A stretch of DNA of 64,000 bases from Acholeplasmatales bacterium (GCA_003539625.1 DPOU01000009.1:48808-112807), one strand, 5' to 3'; shown: positions 55,169 to 63,663, counted from the first letter of the stretch. The notes: a model not told the origin generated them from the letters alone. Translations and numbers: made by a program.

Positions 55169-55207
55169 AGTAGAAAAATTCTACTACCAATTCTCTTAAT
55201 AGTAGAA
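55169..55207. promoter_or_regulatory. Operator-like AGTAGAA repeats between GT8 and the XRE regulator
   Basis: AGTAGAA (55169-55175) pairs with TTCTACT (55179-55185), and a further direct AGTAGAA starts at 55201, 32 bases (about three helical turns) from the first. It lies between divergent promoters. Confidence 0.45.
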
Positions 55208-55230
55208 TTATAAAATTAAAGCCTTTTTAC

Positions 55231-55259
55231 TTGAAAAAAATGTTATTTAATGCTAAAAT
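55231..55259 (+). promoter_or_regulatory. Promoter of the XRE regulator, leaderless geometry
   Basis: TTGAAA, 17-base spacer, TAAAAT with extended -10 (TGCTAAAAT). The -10 ends six bases before the ATG at 55266, and no Shine-Dalgarno is present. Confidence 0.6.
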
Positions 55260-55265
55260 TGCCTT

Positions 55266-55919
55266 ATGAATGAAATTAATAACTATAATAACGAAATTAA
55301 CAACGAACAAAATGTCCGTTCTATAATTGCAAGCAATTTAACTAAATATCGAAAGAACTTAGGTCTAACCCAATTAGAGTTAGCCGAGAAACTTAACTAC
55401 TCTGACAAAACTTTGTCTAAATGGGAACGAGGTGAATCAATTCCTGACATTGTAACGTTAAAGCAACTTGCAAGTATCTTCGGTGTTTCAGTTGATGTAC
55501 TAATCAGTGAAGAAGGTACTTCTACTGCATTTGTTCGAAAAAAAGACAAGAAACCGCCAACTAGACGCAAAATCATTTGTGTTAACCTATTATCGGTAGC
55601 ATTAGTTTGGCTTGTTGCGGTATTCATATTTGTATTGTTGTCGCTGATTTTAAAAGACCAAAGTAAACTATGGTTATCCTTTATATATGCAATTCCTGTA
55701 TCAGGAATAGTGCTATTAGTATTCTCATGTATTTGGGGTAACAATATTTACCGTTTCTTGTTTACTTCTTTGATTGTGTGGACTTCATCGTTATCTGTCC
55801 ATCTAACAATGAACTTATTTAATGTTCAAAATGGTTATATGCTATATTTCATATCAATTGTGTTAGAAATAATGGCTTTCGTATTCTTCATTATATTAAA
55901 GAAAAATAAGAAAAATTAA
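55266..55919 (+). CDS. XRE-family regulator with membrane domain
   Basis: A 217-residue protein. Residues 18-75 are a Cro/CI helix-turn-helix (LTQLELAEKLNYSDKTLSKWE). The C-terminal half holds four transmembrane helices (about 105-213) with short loops. It is the only + strand gene between 38 and 59 kb and is divergent from the GT8 operon, which it may control. There is no ribosome binding site before the ATG; the promoter places the RNA 5' end close to the start codon. It ends at a terminator shared with the MATE gene. Confidence 0.85.
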   Translation: MNEINNYNNEINNEQNVRSIIASNLTKYRKNLGLTQLELAEKLNYSDKTLSKWERGESIPDIVTLKQLASIFGVSVDVLISEEGTSTAFVRKKDKKPPTRRKIICVNLLSVALVWLVAVFIFVLLSLILKDQSKLWLSFIYAIPVSGIVLLVFSCIWGNNIYRFLFTSLIVWTSSLSVHLTMNLFNVQNGYMLYFISIVLEIMAFVFFIILKKNKKN

Positions 55920-55932
55920 TCAAACAAAAATT

Positions 55933-55957
55933 AAGCCCACAGTATTTCTGTGGGCTT
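55933..55957. terminator. Bidirectional terminator between the XRE and MATE genes
   Basis: AAGCCCACAG (55933-55942), loop TATTT, CTGTGGGCTT (55948-55957), flanked by A-rich and T-rich tracts. Confidence 0.85.
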
Positions 55958-55967
55958 GTTTGTTTTT

Positions 55968-57296
55968 TTAGTAATGGTATACCTTTTGTTTTGTAATCAT
56001 AAAGAATAATGAAATTGCTGTCGCAAAAACCTCTGCTACACAAATTGCAAGCCATATTCCATCAACGCTAATAATTAAAGGTAGCATTATCACTGATCCA
56101 AGTTGAAAAACTAATGTTCTTAAGAAAGCAATTAATGCAGAAATAGCTCCATTGTTAAGTGCTGTGAAGAAACTTGAGCTAAATATATTAAATCCTGTTA
56201 AGATAAATGCAAATGAGAAAATTCTAAATGCATGTACAGTTAAAACATACAAGTTTTGATCATAGCCAACAAATATCTTAGCAAGTGTTCCTGCTAATAA
56301 TTGTGCTATTATTGATAATGTTATACCAGAAGTAAACATAATGGCTATACTTTTCTTACGAACATTTTTTAATTCATCATAATTTGCAGCCCCGTAATTG
56401 TAACCAACGATTGGAGCAGTACCGATTGAATAACCAATAAATATAGCAACAAAAACAAATTGCACATACATTAAAACACCGTATGTGGCAACACCATCTT
56501 CGCCTATATACTTCATTAATTGAAGGTTATAAACCATTCCTACAATTGATGAAGAAACATTAGACATCAATTCCGATGAACCATTTGCGCAAGCAGCCAA
56601 TAATTCTTTAATCGATAACTTAGTTTTAACCAATTTTAGTAAACTATCATTTGGGAAAATGAAATATATTAGTGGAATCAATCCACCTACAACTTGACCA
56701 ATACCTGTTGCTACAGCTGCACCCGCAAGACCAAAGTTAAATACCGCAACAAATAAATAGTCTAATACAGCATTAGTGGTACCTGCCGCAATCGTTACAA
56801 TTAGTCCAATTTTAGGTTTTTCGGCAGTAGCTAAAAAGCTTTGAAAAACGTTTTGTAACATAAATAAAGCCGTAAAGCTTGTAACAATTCTACCATATAA
56901 CACACAGTTATCAATCATTTCATCAGATGCTCCAAGCAAATATGAAACTGGTCTAATAAAGATAATACCTATAATACTTAATATTAATCCCAATATTGTC
57001 GTAAATACTATCATCATAGAAAATATTTTATTTGCTTTTTCATTTTCTTTTTGACCTAGGGTTTTTGATACTAAAGCACTGCCACCAGTACCAATCATAA
57101 ATCCCATACCACCCAATATCATTATAAAAGGCATAACTAAATTTAGTGATGAAAAAGCCGATTTTCCTACATAATTAGAAACAAAGAATCCATCTATTAC
57201 CCCATATATTGATATTATTATCATCATAATTATTGATGGAAATACAAATTTTAACAGTCTCTTTAATGTAAAGTGATCTGACAATTTTATTCGCAT
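55968..57296 (-). CDS. MATE-family multidrug exporter
   Basis: A 442-residue, 12-helix antiporter of the MATE/NorM-MepA type, driven by Na+ or H+. The two six-helix halves are visible, with FVSNYVGKSAFSSLNLVMPF near residue 33, GTGGSALVSKTLGQ near 64 and GTAPIVGYNYGAANY near 300. The substrate is unknown; antibiotics or dyes are typical. It shares a terminator with the convergent XRE gene and is the last intact gene before the degenerate region. Confidence 0.92.
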   Translation of the reverse strand: MRIKLSDHFTLKRLLKFVFPSIIMMIIISIYGVIDGFFVSNYVGKSAFSSLNLVMPFIMILGGMGFMIGTGGSALVSKTLGQKENEKANKIFSMMIVFTTILGLILSIIGIIFIRPVSYLLGASDEMIDNCVLYGRIVTSFTALFMLQNVFQSFLATAEKPKIGLIVTIAAGTTNAVLDYLFVAVFNFGLAGAAVATGIGQVVGGLIPLIYFIFPNDSLLKLVKTKLSIKELLAACANGSSELMSNVSSSIVGMVYNLQLMKYIGEDGVATYGVLMYVQFVFVAIFIGYSIGTAPIVGYNYGAANYDELKNVRKKSIAIMFTSGITLSIIAQLLAGTLAKIFVGYDQNLYVLTVHAFRIFSFAFILTGFNIFSSSFFTALNNGAISALIAFLRTLVFQLGSVIMLPLIISVDGIWLAICVAEVFATAISLFFMITKQKVYHY

Positions 57297-57329
57297 ATTC
57301 TTTCTCCTATAACTCTTGTTGTAATATTT

Positions 57330-58204
57330 TTATAATTCTTTAAACTTTCCTGTTTTACATTGTATACTACGAAAGTTAGAATGTTTGACATTCAACAACT
57401 CATCCATTTCTTCTGCTAAACGTCTATACTTTGCACCTGTGTGATGGACCAACATATAGTTCACTTTTTTAAGCTTCCCACTATAGAGATTACAAAAACT
57501 TCTTATCGGTGCTGAAATTGAAAATACCCAAATAGGTGAACAAATTGTTACTTCATCAAACTGGCTGAAGTCAATATCATTTTTTTTAATGGCATTCCCC
57601 AGCGATGCATTCCAAATCTACTACACCACCAAAAGCCTAAAATACCATCTACTTTTTTGGTAGTTTTTAATTCATATAATACTGCACCAGTTTTATTAGC
57701 TTCCTATAAAGCAATGGTTTTAGTATATCCCATTCTTGAAAAGTAAACAACTATTTTTTTTGGGTTAGTGCCAATATTATTATATTTTGAATAATCAATA
57801 ACAAAGTGCTCTTGTTTCCAAAATATGATTGCATCATAACCAATAACAGCTTGGCAGAAGCCAAAAATAAAATAAATTGTTGACATAAAATTGAATACAA
57901 ATCCATAACATTAAGGTAACACCAAAAATTCCACCTAAAATAGCACCAATTTTCTTATTCAAAAATAAAAAGATAGATGCAACGATATTAGTAATTCCAT
58001 TTACAATTAGAAGGGCAATACCGGAAAAAGTTAAATCTTGAAATAAGATTTCTGAAAATATGAAAGCATTTGGTCCATCCCAAGAGCCTTTCCAGTAGGA
58101 TCAATAAGCATACCAAGTGACCCAAACAATGCTCCAATCCCAATAAAGATGGTCCAAAAAATTAAAATTTTGCGTGTTTTGTTGTATCTTGAAGAGATTT
58201 TCAT
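57330..58204 (-). pseudogene. Broken gene: membrane domain plus flavodoxin-like domain
   Basis: Remnant of one protein with N-terminal transmembrane helices (from MKISSRYNKTRK at 58204) and a C-terminal flavodoxin-like domain (IVVYFSRMGYTKTIAL, GFWWCSRFGMHRWGMP, ICSPIWVFSISAP, stop at 57330). At least four lesions are visible: a frameshift near 58.08 kb, another just before 57886, an in-frame TAG at 57704-57706, and a frameshift in a run of eight T (57580-57587 on +). Reading across the frames restores a continuous homologous protein. It is clearly inactive and recently decayed. Confidence 0.8.
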
Positions 58205-58234
58205 ATTTTTTCTTCATTTATATCTCATTTAAAA

Positions 58235-58266
58235 GCCCGGTTATTAATAACCGAGTCCTTTTTTAT
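58235..58266. terminator. Hairpin upstream of the flavodoxin pseudogene
   Basis: CGGTTAT (58238-58244) and ATAACCG (58247-58253), with AAAAGC before and TTTTTT after. Confidence 0.55.
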
Positions 58267-58408
58267 AATATAATACTATATTAAGTATAGCACAACATAA
58301 ATAAAATAGCAAGTAAAAGCCCCACGAAGTTCATGAGGCAATTTCCCTATTCTTTTATTACTTTTAATAAAATTTATAAAATATTTTTACCTTTATCTCA
58401 ACAATTTA

Positions 58409-59349
58409 TTATTCTACCCACTTGTTAATTGTATTTCTAACTCGTAAGTCAATATCAACACGAGTTGCAAGACATTCTTTTGAAAATTTCTTTGCGTCAG
58501 CAAAAGCTAATTTAACAAACAAATTATGACCAATTGGCAGCATCATTTTCATTAGGCTTTGAGGAAAAACAAAATGTGTACCATGTTCATAAGTATATAC
58601 TTCTACAGTACAATCATGTTTCTTTTCATTTAATCTTTTTTCCATACGATGAATATATTTAGAAGTATCCCATAGTACATCATCATCGGCTCCGATAAGT
58701 AATAATTTACCTTTAATATTTTCTACTTTAATAAATTCATCTTCTGTTATTGGATGAGCATTTTCAGAATCATCAAAAACTTTGCGAGAACATAGCATAT
58801 TTTTAGTTCTCTTCGCTTCTTCTTTCATTACTTGGCCATAAATAGGATGTTGGTAGCATAAAGGCATATAAGGAAGAGGCTTACCACAATAGGTAAATAA
58901 AGATTCTCCCTCAATTGGTCACTCTGTATAACCATCTTTTTTCCCTTGTTCAAAGCCTTGCCAAATGAAGTCACTTGGAGCCATTGCAATTGTAAGTGAA
59001 ATTTCTGGGAAATATGATGCGGCAGTAAGTGCTAGTGTACCTGTTGTCGAAGCACCAACAATTCCTATTTTTTCAGTATTATGTGCTAAAAGCCATTTAA
59101 TTGCATTTTCAATTTTTTCAATTGGATAGTTATGATTGGATAGTTATGATGGCTATAATTCTTTTTACCAGGAGACATTGTTAATACGTTAATGCCTTTT
59201 TTTAATAACCATTTAACAGCGGACTTAGCCATATGATCTTCTGGATCATCACCTAGCATGGCTATAATTGTATATTTACTAGGTATTTTATTTTCCCAGT
59301 ATGCACCATAGAAGCCTGCTTTATCAACATCGAAATGTATATGTTTCAT
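58409..59349 (-). pseudogene. Broken alpha/beta hydrolase (acyl-CoA thioesterase/BAAT type)
   Basis: Remnant of a roughly 310-residue hydrolase. The N-terminal part (MKHIHFDVDKAGFYGAYWE) leads to the nucleophile GASTTG, and the C-terminal part has LLLIGADDDVLWDT (acid) and YEHGTHFVFP (His), the BAAT/acyl-CoA thioesterase C-terminal pattern. Two lesions break it: a tandem duplication of 14 bases (59121-59134 repeated at 59135-59148) shifts the frame, and TGA at 58919-58921 stands where Trp is expected (YTE-stop-PIEGES). Removing one 14-base copy restores the frame exactly. Confidence 0.82.
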
Positions 59350-59705
59350 AAAATACCTTCTTTCATTTTATTATTTATCACTTCTTTTATTTTATTATAG
59401 CACCAATAAATAAAATTCCAATTAGTTAGCAATCACTAACCTTTATATATTAAAGAAAGCGAATGATTAAATCACTCGCTTTGTTTGATAATTAATTTTT
59501 TCTTGGATTATGAATATTTGCTTGTGCTGTACCAACTCGCGAGCGAGCGATTTATCGCCCGTTTGAGTGCTGTATTATATCGCTTGACTGTATGCAATAT
59601 CTGTAATCTGCGACGACTCGCAGCTTGTTTTCGTATTTATACTACGCAAGTAAATAACTTGTCTTGAGTAGTTATTTTTCTCCCCTTATGAATTTTTCAA
59701 ATCCC
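59350..59705. other. Junction between host DNA and mobile element
   Basis: No credible gene. A hairpin (59456-59482) lies near the left. From about 59520 the base composition rises in GC, with a CTCGCGAGCGAGCGA segment unlike the host. An open frame at 59485-59667 on + has no ribosome binding site. The host/element boundary probably lies here; no clear direct-repeat attachment site was found. Confidence 0.5.
59456..59482. terminator. Hairpin at the host/element junction
   Basis: AAAGCGA (59456-59462) pairs with TCGCTTT (59476-59482), with further TGATT/AATCA pairing inside. Confidence 0.55.
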
Positions 59706-60413
59706 TCAAATGTATACTCTGACAATGAGGTCTTCCCACTGATTGGGTCTTAACATTCCTTCTCTCTCTTTACGATATGTTTTTGCCTCGTTATAGTCTA
59801 TCTTAAATGACCAAACCATTTTTTTCTTTTCATTCGGTTTCTCGATCAAATCGAAATCCATATACCACTCATAACAAGTTTCGCTTCGCGGAATAACGGT
59901 ATCAACAAATTACGAGATTATATCTCTATCCACATAATGCTCCGTAAAATCCATTTTTTGCAAAAGGAAATTCTGTATTTTTCCCTCTATGCTTTCACTG
60001 TCCGTTCCCGTTTCAACGCCTGCTTCAAATGCGAGTCTTTGTTGTACAATTTTTTCTCTGTCTTTTTCTATTTCAGATTTATATTCCAAAAATTCTTCTT
60101 TGGAAATTTCATCTTCCAATCGCATTCGAGTCAAACGTTTCATCTTTTCATCCAATTTTGCGATGTCTTGATTTAACCTATCTTTTAGAGCATCCGTCTG
60201 TCTGCGCCCTTGCGCGTTCCATTCTTCAAACGAGAAACAGATGCTCGCGCTTGGTCTTTCAATGACGATCTGACACGCGTCGTGCAAGGCGATATGCGGA
60301 TTGTTCGCTACAAATCGGTAAAAGGTTTTCAGTCCCTCGCCGCTTGTCAGCATCTCCTGTATCGCTCGGTTTCTGTCAGACAGTCTTTTCATCTCGCTCA
60401 ATTTTTCTTCCAC
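59706..60413 (-). pseudogene. Chimeric remnant: LtrC/ArdC-like N-terminus joined to serine-recombinase C-terminus
   Basis: The first ~71 residues (GLKTFYRFVANNPHIALHDA, then FSFEEWNAQGRR) match the N-terminus of LtrC/ArdC-like proteins of conjugative elements. From about residue 72 the frame becomes a coiled-coil (DEISKEEFLEYKSEIEKDRE) and a C-terminal part typical of large serine recombinases. An in-frame TAA at 59910-59912 cuts it; homologous coding continues (FVDTVIPRSETCYEWYMDF) to TGA at 59706-59708. No resolvase catalytic domain is present. It probably arose by internal deletion of an element. Codon use is GC-richer than the host. Confidence 0.65.
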
Positions 60414-60757
60414 CTCCTTTGTCTTTCTTTCTGTAACGGTAATTCTTTTCCGAACACTTCAAAGTAAACCTGTTGTCGTAGTTCAAAGGTCGGAAAATAA
60501 ATAACGAAGCACTCCGACGACGCTCCCATGAGTCTGATCAGTATCCGCAGTTGTTCTCTATTAAAAAGTTGTTTTTCTTTGAGTTTGCTGAGCAGATCTT
60601 CCTCTTTCATATTCAGACGTGCCGCTATTTGGCTCGTTGTATAGCCGTTCTCTTTTACCCAAGAGGTAAACGCTCCGATCAGAAGGGAATATCCCTTTAT
60701 CTTCGTTCTGTCGATTTCTCCCTGTTCGGGTAAATATGTATTCTTGCTTTCGGTCAT
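60398..60757 (-). CDS. Mobile-element helix-turn-helix protein of unknown function
   Basis: A 119-residue protein with an internal helix-turn-helix (YTTSQIAARLNMKEEDLLSKL, about residues 37-57), followed by a segment FVIYFPTFELRQQVYFEVFG. AGGAGG with seven-base spacing supports the ATG at 60757; the frame is open upstream to 60823. It overlaps the chimeric pseudogene start by 16 bases. Proteins like this accompany the sigma-like gene in conjugative elements of clostridia, but I cannot name a family. Confidence 0.65.
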   Translation of the reverse strand: MTESKNTYLPEQGEIDRTKIKGYSLLIGAFTSWVKENGYTTSQIAARLNMKEEDLLSKLKEKQLFNREQLRILIRLMGASSECFVIYFPTFELRQQVYFEVFGKELPLQKERQRRWKKN

Positions 60758-60861
60758 TGCTTTGCCTCCTGTTCTGTCCGTTTTTTTGTTCGGGTGTTGT
60801 ACCCCTTCACCTTTAATGGACATTTGAAAGGCAAAACTTCGTACTTTTCTGAAAAAATTTT

Positions 60862-61281
60862 TTAGTTTTTTTGAAATTCTTTCTTGAACGCAATCAAAGC
60901 ACGCTGTAAAAGTTCAGAAAACGTGTTTTCTTTAATACCTAAAACCATTGCTGCCTCACGTTGCGTTTTCCCTTGCCAAAAGATAATTTCTATCGCTGTT
61001 CTGTATCTCGGTCTTATCTTATTAAGTGCGTTCCGTACCTTTTCTTTCTCTAATTTAAGCATCATCAGTTCTTCCGGACTTTCCCCCTCGTCCACAGGTT
61101 CATTGCCCGTTTCTTCATACATTTGGTCAAGCGATTCCGTCTTTGCCTTAATTCTGCGGTCTTGTCTGTCTGTCCGCTCGAAGTCGCGGTTCAGTTCTTC
61201 AATTTGCTTTTCCTGTTCTTCCGTTTCCACTTCGATGGTAATGCTTTTGAATTGCTCGATTTTGTAAGTTACTTTTTTCAT
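60862..61281 (-). CDS. Sigma-70 region 4 protein of a conjugative element
   Basis: A 139-residue protein with a charged coiled-coil N-terminal half (EQIEELNRDFERTDRQDRRIK) and a C-terminal sigma-70 region 4 helix-turn-helix (LNKIRPRYRTAIEIIFWQGK, then TQREAAMVLGIKENTFSELL). No region 2 is present, so it is not a complete sigma factor. Such short proteins are common in Tn916/Tn1549-type elements and probably regulate element genes. The ATG is preceded by GGA-rich sequence (GAGGATTTC). Confidence 0.8.
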   Translation of the reverse strand: MKKVTYKIEQFKSITIEVETEEQEKQIEELNRDFERTDRQDRRIKAKTESLDQMYEETGNEPVDEGESPEELMMLKLEKEKVRNALNKIRPRYRTAIEIIFWQGKTQREAAMVLGIKENTFSELLQRALIAFKKEFQKN

Positions 61282-61357
61282 TTTGAAATCCTCCGATTTT
61301 TGATTTTTGTTTTAGAAAAAATCGCAATCGGACAGATTTCTGCCCCAAATAGAAAAA

Positions 61358-61391
61358 GCCCGACTGCGAGGTAAAATCCTCGCAATCGGGC
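61358..61391 (-). terminator. Strong hairpin upstream of the sigma-like gene
   Basis: 14-bp stem 61358-61371 with 61378-61391, loop of six. The single non-Watson-Crick pair is G-U on the - strand RNA; TTTTTC follows on that strand. Confidence 0.75.
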
Positions 61392-61411
61392 ATAATAGGC
61401 ATCAAAAAAGA

Positions 61412-61537
61412 AGCCTGACAAATAGAATAACCCTATGCTTTCAGGATTTTACTATCTGTCAGACTCCTCTTAACCTTCTCATTAAGTCCAGCCTCATAAC
61501 AAGATGTCAGTAAAGGAATACAACGGCACTCCTTTAC
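61412..61537 (-). ncRNA. Structured non-coding block in the mobile element
   Basis: Several inverted repeats in 125 bases without a gene: 61412-61425 with 61452-61465 (14 bp; both imperfect pairs are G-U only on the - strand) followed by TCTTTTTT; CTTAA/TTAAG around 61470-61486; and GTAAAGGA (61510-61517) with TCCTTTAC (61530-61537). It may be a leader, attenuator or small RNA between the zinc-ribbon and sigma-like genes. Confidence 0.45.
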
Positions 61538-61564
61538 CCGCTGCTATTCAGTTTTCTTTTTTAT

Positions 61565-61753
61565 TTAAACGTGTTGCTTTAACTGCTTGTCCTGCGTTGT
61601 CGTAAATATCGGCTTTTTGCTGATATGTATATCATCTTCTTCGATGATAACGGAAGCAAATTCTCCGCACTTCGGACACTCCATTTCCACCTTGGTTCCG
61701 TTTTCGCCTTTACAAAGACGTCGACCGCATTTCGGACACATTGCATATTTCAT
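61565..61753 (-). CDS. Cysteine-rich zinc-ribbon protein (Com-like)
   Basis: A 62-residue protein with two CxxC pairs, AMCPKCGRRLCKG near residue 4 and ECPKCGEFASV near residue 26, a zinc ribbon like the Com translational regulator of phage Mu and cysteine-rich KTR proteins of conjugative elements. AAGGAGG fits the ATG at 61753; an in-frame ATG lies upstream at 61777. Its role here is unknown. It is the first gene before the structured non-coding block. Confidence 0.7.
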   Translation of the reverse strand: MKYAMCPKCGRRLCKGENGTKVEMECPKCGEFASVIIEEDDIHISKKPIFTTTQDKQLKQHV

Positions 61754-61903
61754 TGAATACAACCTCCTTCCTCCCAAGCCTTACATCCGATTTGAATTTA
61801 AGCAACTGTTCAAGCATGGTCGGGATAACTCCAATGCAACAGTCGCTCATCGTCCGTAATTTCTATATCTTTGCGCTTTCGGGGCGTAAAGCGCATCAAT
61901 ACC

Positions 61904-62503
61904 TTAATCATATATCTTGATACAACTGACCAAGACTCCCTGTATCTCGCAATCCTTTACGACAATATCTTTCATCTCTTTGTTTTCGGGATGCAGAATG
62001 ACTTTGCCGTTTCTTCTGAAAATACGTTTCAAAGTCGTTTCGCCGTTTATCATTGCCACGACAATCTCTCCGTCATCTGCCGTGTTTTGCTTGCGGATAA
62101 CTACGAGGTCGTCTTTTTTGATACCTATGTCAATCATACTGTCGCCGAACGTGCGGAGCATAAACAAGTCGCCGTTTCCGAAAATAGAGCGCGGAAGCGC
62201 AAAACTTTCTTCGATATTTTCTACCGCGTCAACAGGTTGTCCGCAGGCGATAGAACCCACAAGCGGCGCAATCGCAACTCCGCTCGGCTTCAGCTTCGGC
62301 GGCACGGAGATATTGCCGATTCGCGTCCTTTCGATTCGTCCCTCTCTTTCAAGCGCCAAAACGTATCTCTGTACAAGATTGAGAGAACTCATCCCCACGC
62401 CGTGCATAATCTGACGGTAGCTCGGTGATTTTCCGTTCTTCTTCTGATATTCGGTGATATAGTTCTCCACCCGTTCCAAGGTGTTCGGGTTTAGCGTTCT
62501 CAT
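61904..62503 (-). CDS. lexA: LexA-family SOS-type repressor
   Basis: A 199-residue self-cleaving repressor. A winged helix-turn-helix (SPSYRQIMHGVGMSSLNLVQ) at residues 22-60 is followed by an S24 peptidase domain with catalytic Ser in FGDSMIDIGI and Lys in ETTLKRIF. The cleavage region SIACGQPVDA has Cys-Gly where LexA usually has Ala-Gly. AGAGGA supports the ATG at 62503; an in-frame ATG lies upstream at 62545. As the only LexA-like gene in the element part, it may tie element excision or transfer to DNA damage. Confidence 0.87.
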   Translation of the reverse strand: MRTLNPNTLERVENYITEYQKKNGKSPSYRQIMHGVGMSSLNLVQRYVLALEREGRIERTRIGNISVPPKLKPSGVAIAPLVGSIACGQPVDAVENIEESFALPRSIFGNGDLFMLRTFGDSMIDIGIKKDDLVVIRKQNTADDGEIVVAMINGETTLKRIFRRNGKVILHPENKEMKDIVVKDCEIQGVLVSCIKIYD

Positions 62504-62685
62504 TGGTAAGTCCTCTTTTGTTCTTATATTGAACTTTGCGTTCAATTTAGATTGTGAGCGTATTATACCATTTCTTTTTGATTATTTCAAATTTTCAGTT
62601 CCAAAAATTTGGCATTGAAAGACTTTTTTATGAATTTTTTCAAAAAAATTTGCTCCCACCGAAGTGAGAGCATCTTTTTTACGGG

Positions 62686-63663
62686 CTAATATACTTCTTT
62701 TATCTTTGCTACAAAGTCTGAAAACTCCGTAACTACCTTTTCAGGAGCTTTGATTTTGACCTTTCCCTGCGTTCCGACGATCCACGCAAAGAACGTTTTC
62801 GATACCTGAACGGCTACGTCAACCGTATATGTATTGTCGTCAATCTTTCTGATTCGTATATCGTCCCCGTAACGGTCGAACATATCCGAAAGAATTTTCG
62901 GCGTAAAAAGAAGGGTTACTTTTTGCGTTTCTCCGCCGAACATTGAAAACACCTGCTTTCGGTATTCTTCCGTATTGAATAACTCGTATTCCGGGTGCGG
63001 TTCGCGCTCCGCTTCTTCGACCTTTACGTTCTCCATTTTGTCAAGGCGGTACGTTACCATGTCGTCGTGTCCGTTTGAGAAACACAACATATAATAATTA
63101 TCCCTGTTCCATACCATAAACGCAGGATTGACCATATATCTGTCGCCGTTCTTTCGATAGACTTTTTTATGCTTCTCGTCATAGTCGAAATACAAGAAAG
63201 AAATTTGCTTGTTTTCTTCTATTCCGCGCTCTATGGCGTCCACGTTGTAAATCAAAGACGAACTTCCTTTTCTGCTTTTATCCAACGAAATAATATGCTT
63301 TGAAAGATTCTCTGCCTGATGGGAACACAGCGTACCTGACAATTTTTCAATCATTATATTTTTCTGCGTAGAAGTCAGTTTGGACGCCTTGATGACGTCT
63401 GCAAGCATAACGACTTCCGCCGTTTCAAGCGGACGGCTTACGACGTAATAATAGTAATACTTTTTCTTATAGGATAAAACCTCATAGCCGTATTTATTTA
63501 ATGCGGCTATGTCCGTTGCAACCACTTTACGCATTACGCTGATTCCGCGTTTTGCAAGTTCTTCGCGTATCTCGTCAGAGTTCATTGCGTGATTTTCGTC
63601 CGTGTTTTTACACAGAATATCCCACAGAACAAGCAATTTGATTTTATTCGTATCGTTTGCCAT
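62686..63663 (-). CDS. WYL-domain transcriptional regulator
   Basis: A 325-residue protein with an N-terminal winged helix (MNSDEIREELAKRGISVMRKVVATDIAALNKYG split across residues 27-60), a WYL ligand-sensing domain (SFLYFDYDEKHKKVYR, then NPAFMVWNRDNYYMLCFSNG) and a WCX-like C-terminal extension. GGAGGA precedes the ATG. WYL regulators often respond to nucleic acid fragments or nucleotides and are common in defence islands and mobile elements. No target is evident. A hairpin-like GTGAGAGC region follows the gene. Confidence 0.88.
   Translation of the reverse strand: MANDTNKIKLLVLWDILCKNTDENHAMNSDEIREELAKRGISVMRKVVATDIAALNKYGYEVLSYKKKYYYYYVVSRPLETAEVVMLADVIKASKLTSTQKNIMIEKLSGTLCSHQAENLSKHIISLDKSRKGSSSLIYNVDAIERGIEENKQISFLYFDYDEKHKKVYRKNGDRYMVNPAFMVWNRDNYYMLCFSNGHDDMVTYRLDKMENVKVEEAEREPHPEYELFNTEEYRKQVFSMFGGETQKVTLLFTPKILSDMFDRYGDDIRIRKIDDNTYTVDVAVQVSKTFFAWIVGTQGKVKIKAPEKVVTEFSDFVAKIKEVY

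Noticed and set aside
58919..58921. In-frame TGA at a Trp position, suggesting TGA codes for Trp (code 4) as in mycoplasmas
   Set aside because: Trp is TGG in every intact gene checked, TGA is a functional stop in three genes, and the same gene also has a frameshifting duplication, so it is a nonsense mutation in a pseudogene.
59485..59667. A 60-codon + strand frame in the junction region
   Set aside because: No ribosome binding site, no recognisable domain, and a Cys/Arg-rich composition typical of non-coding GC-richer sequence.
61871..62428. Long + strand frames opposite the LexA-like gene
   Set aside because: They are antisense to a protein with intact wHTH and S24 catalytic residues; long antisense frames are expected from its codon use.
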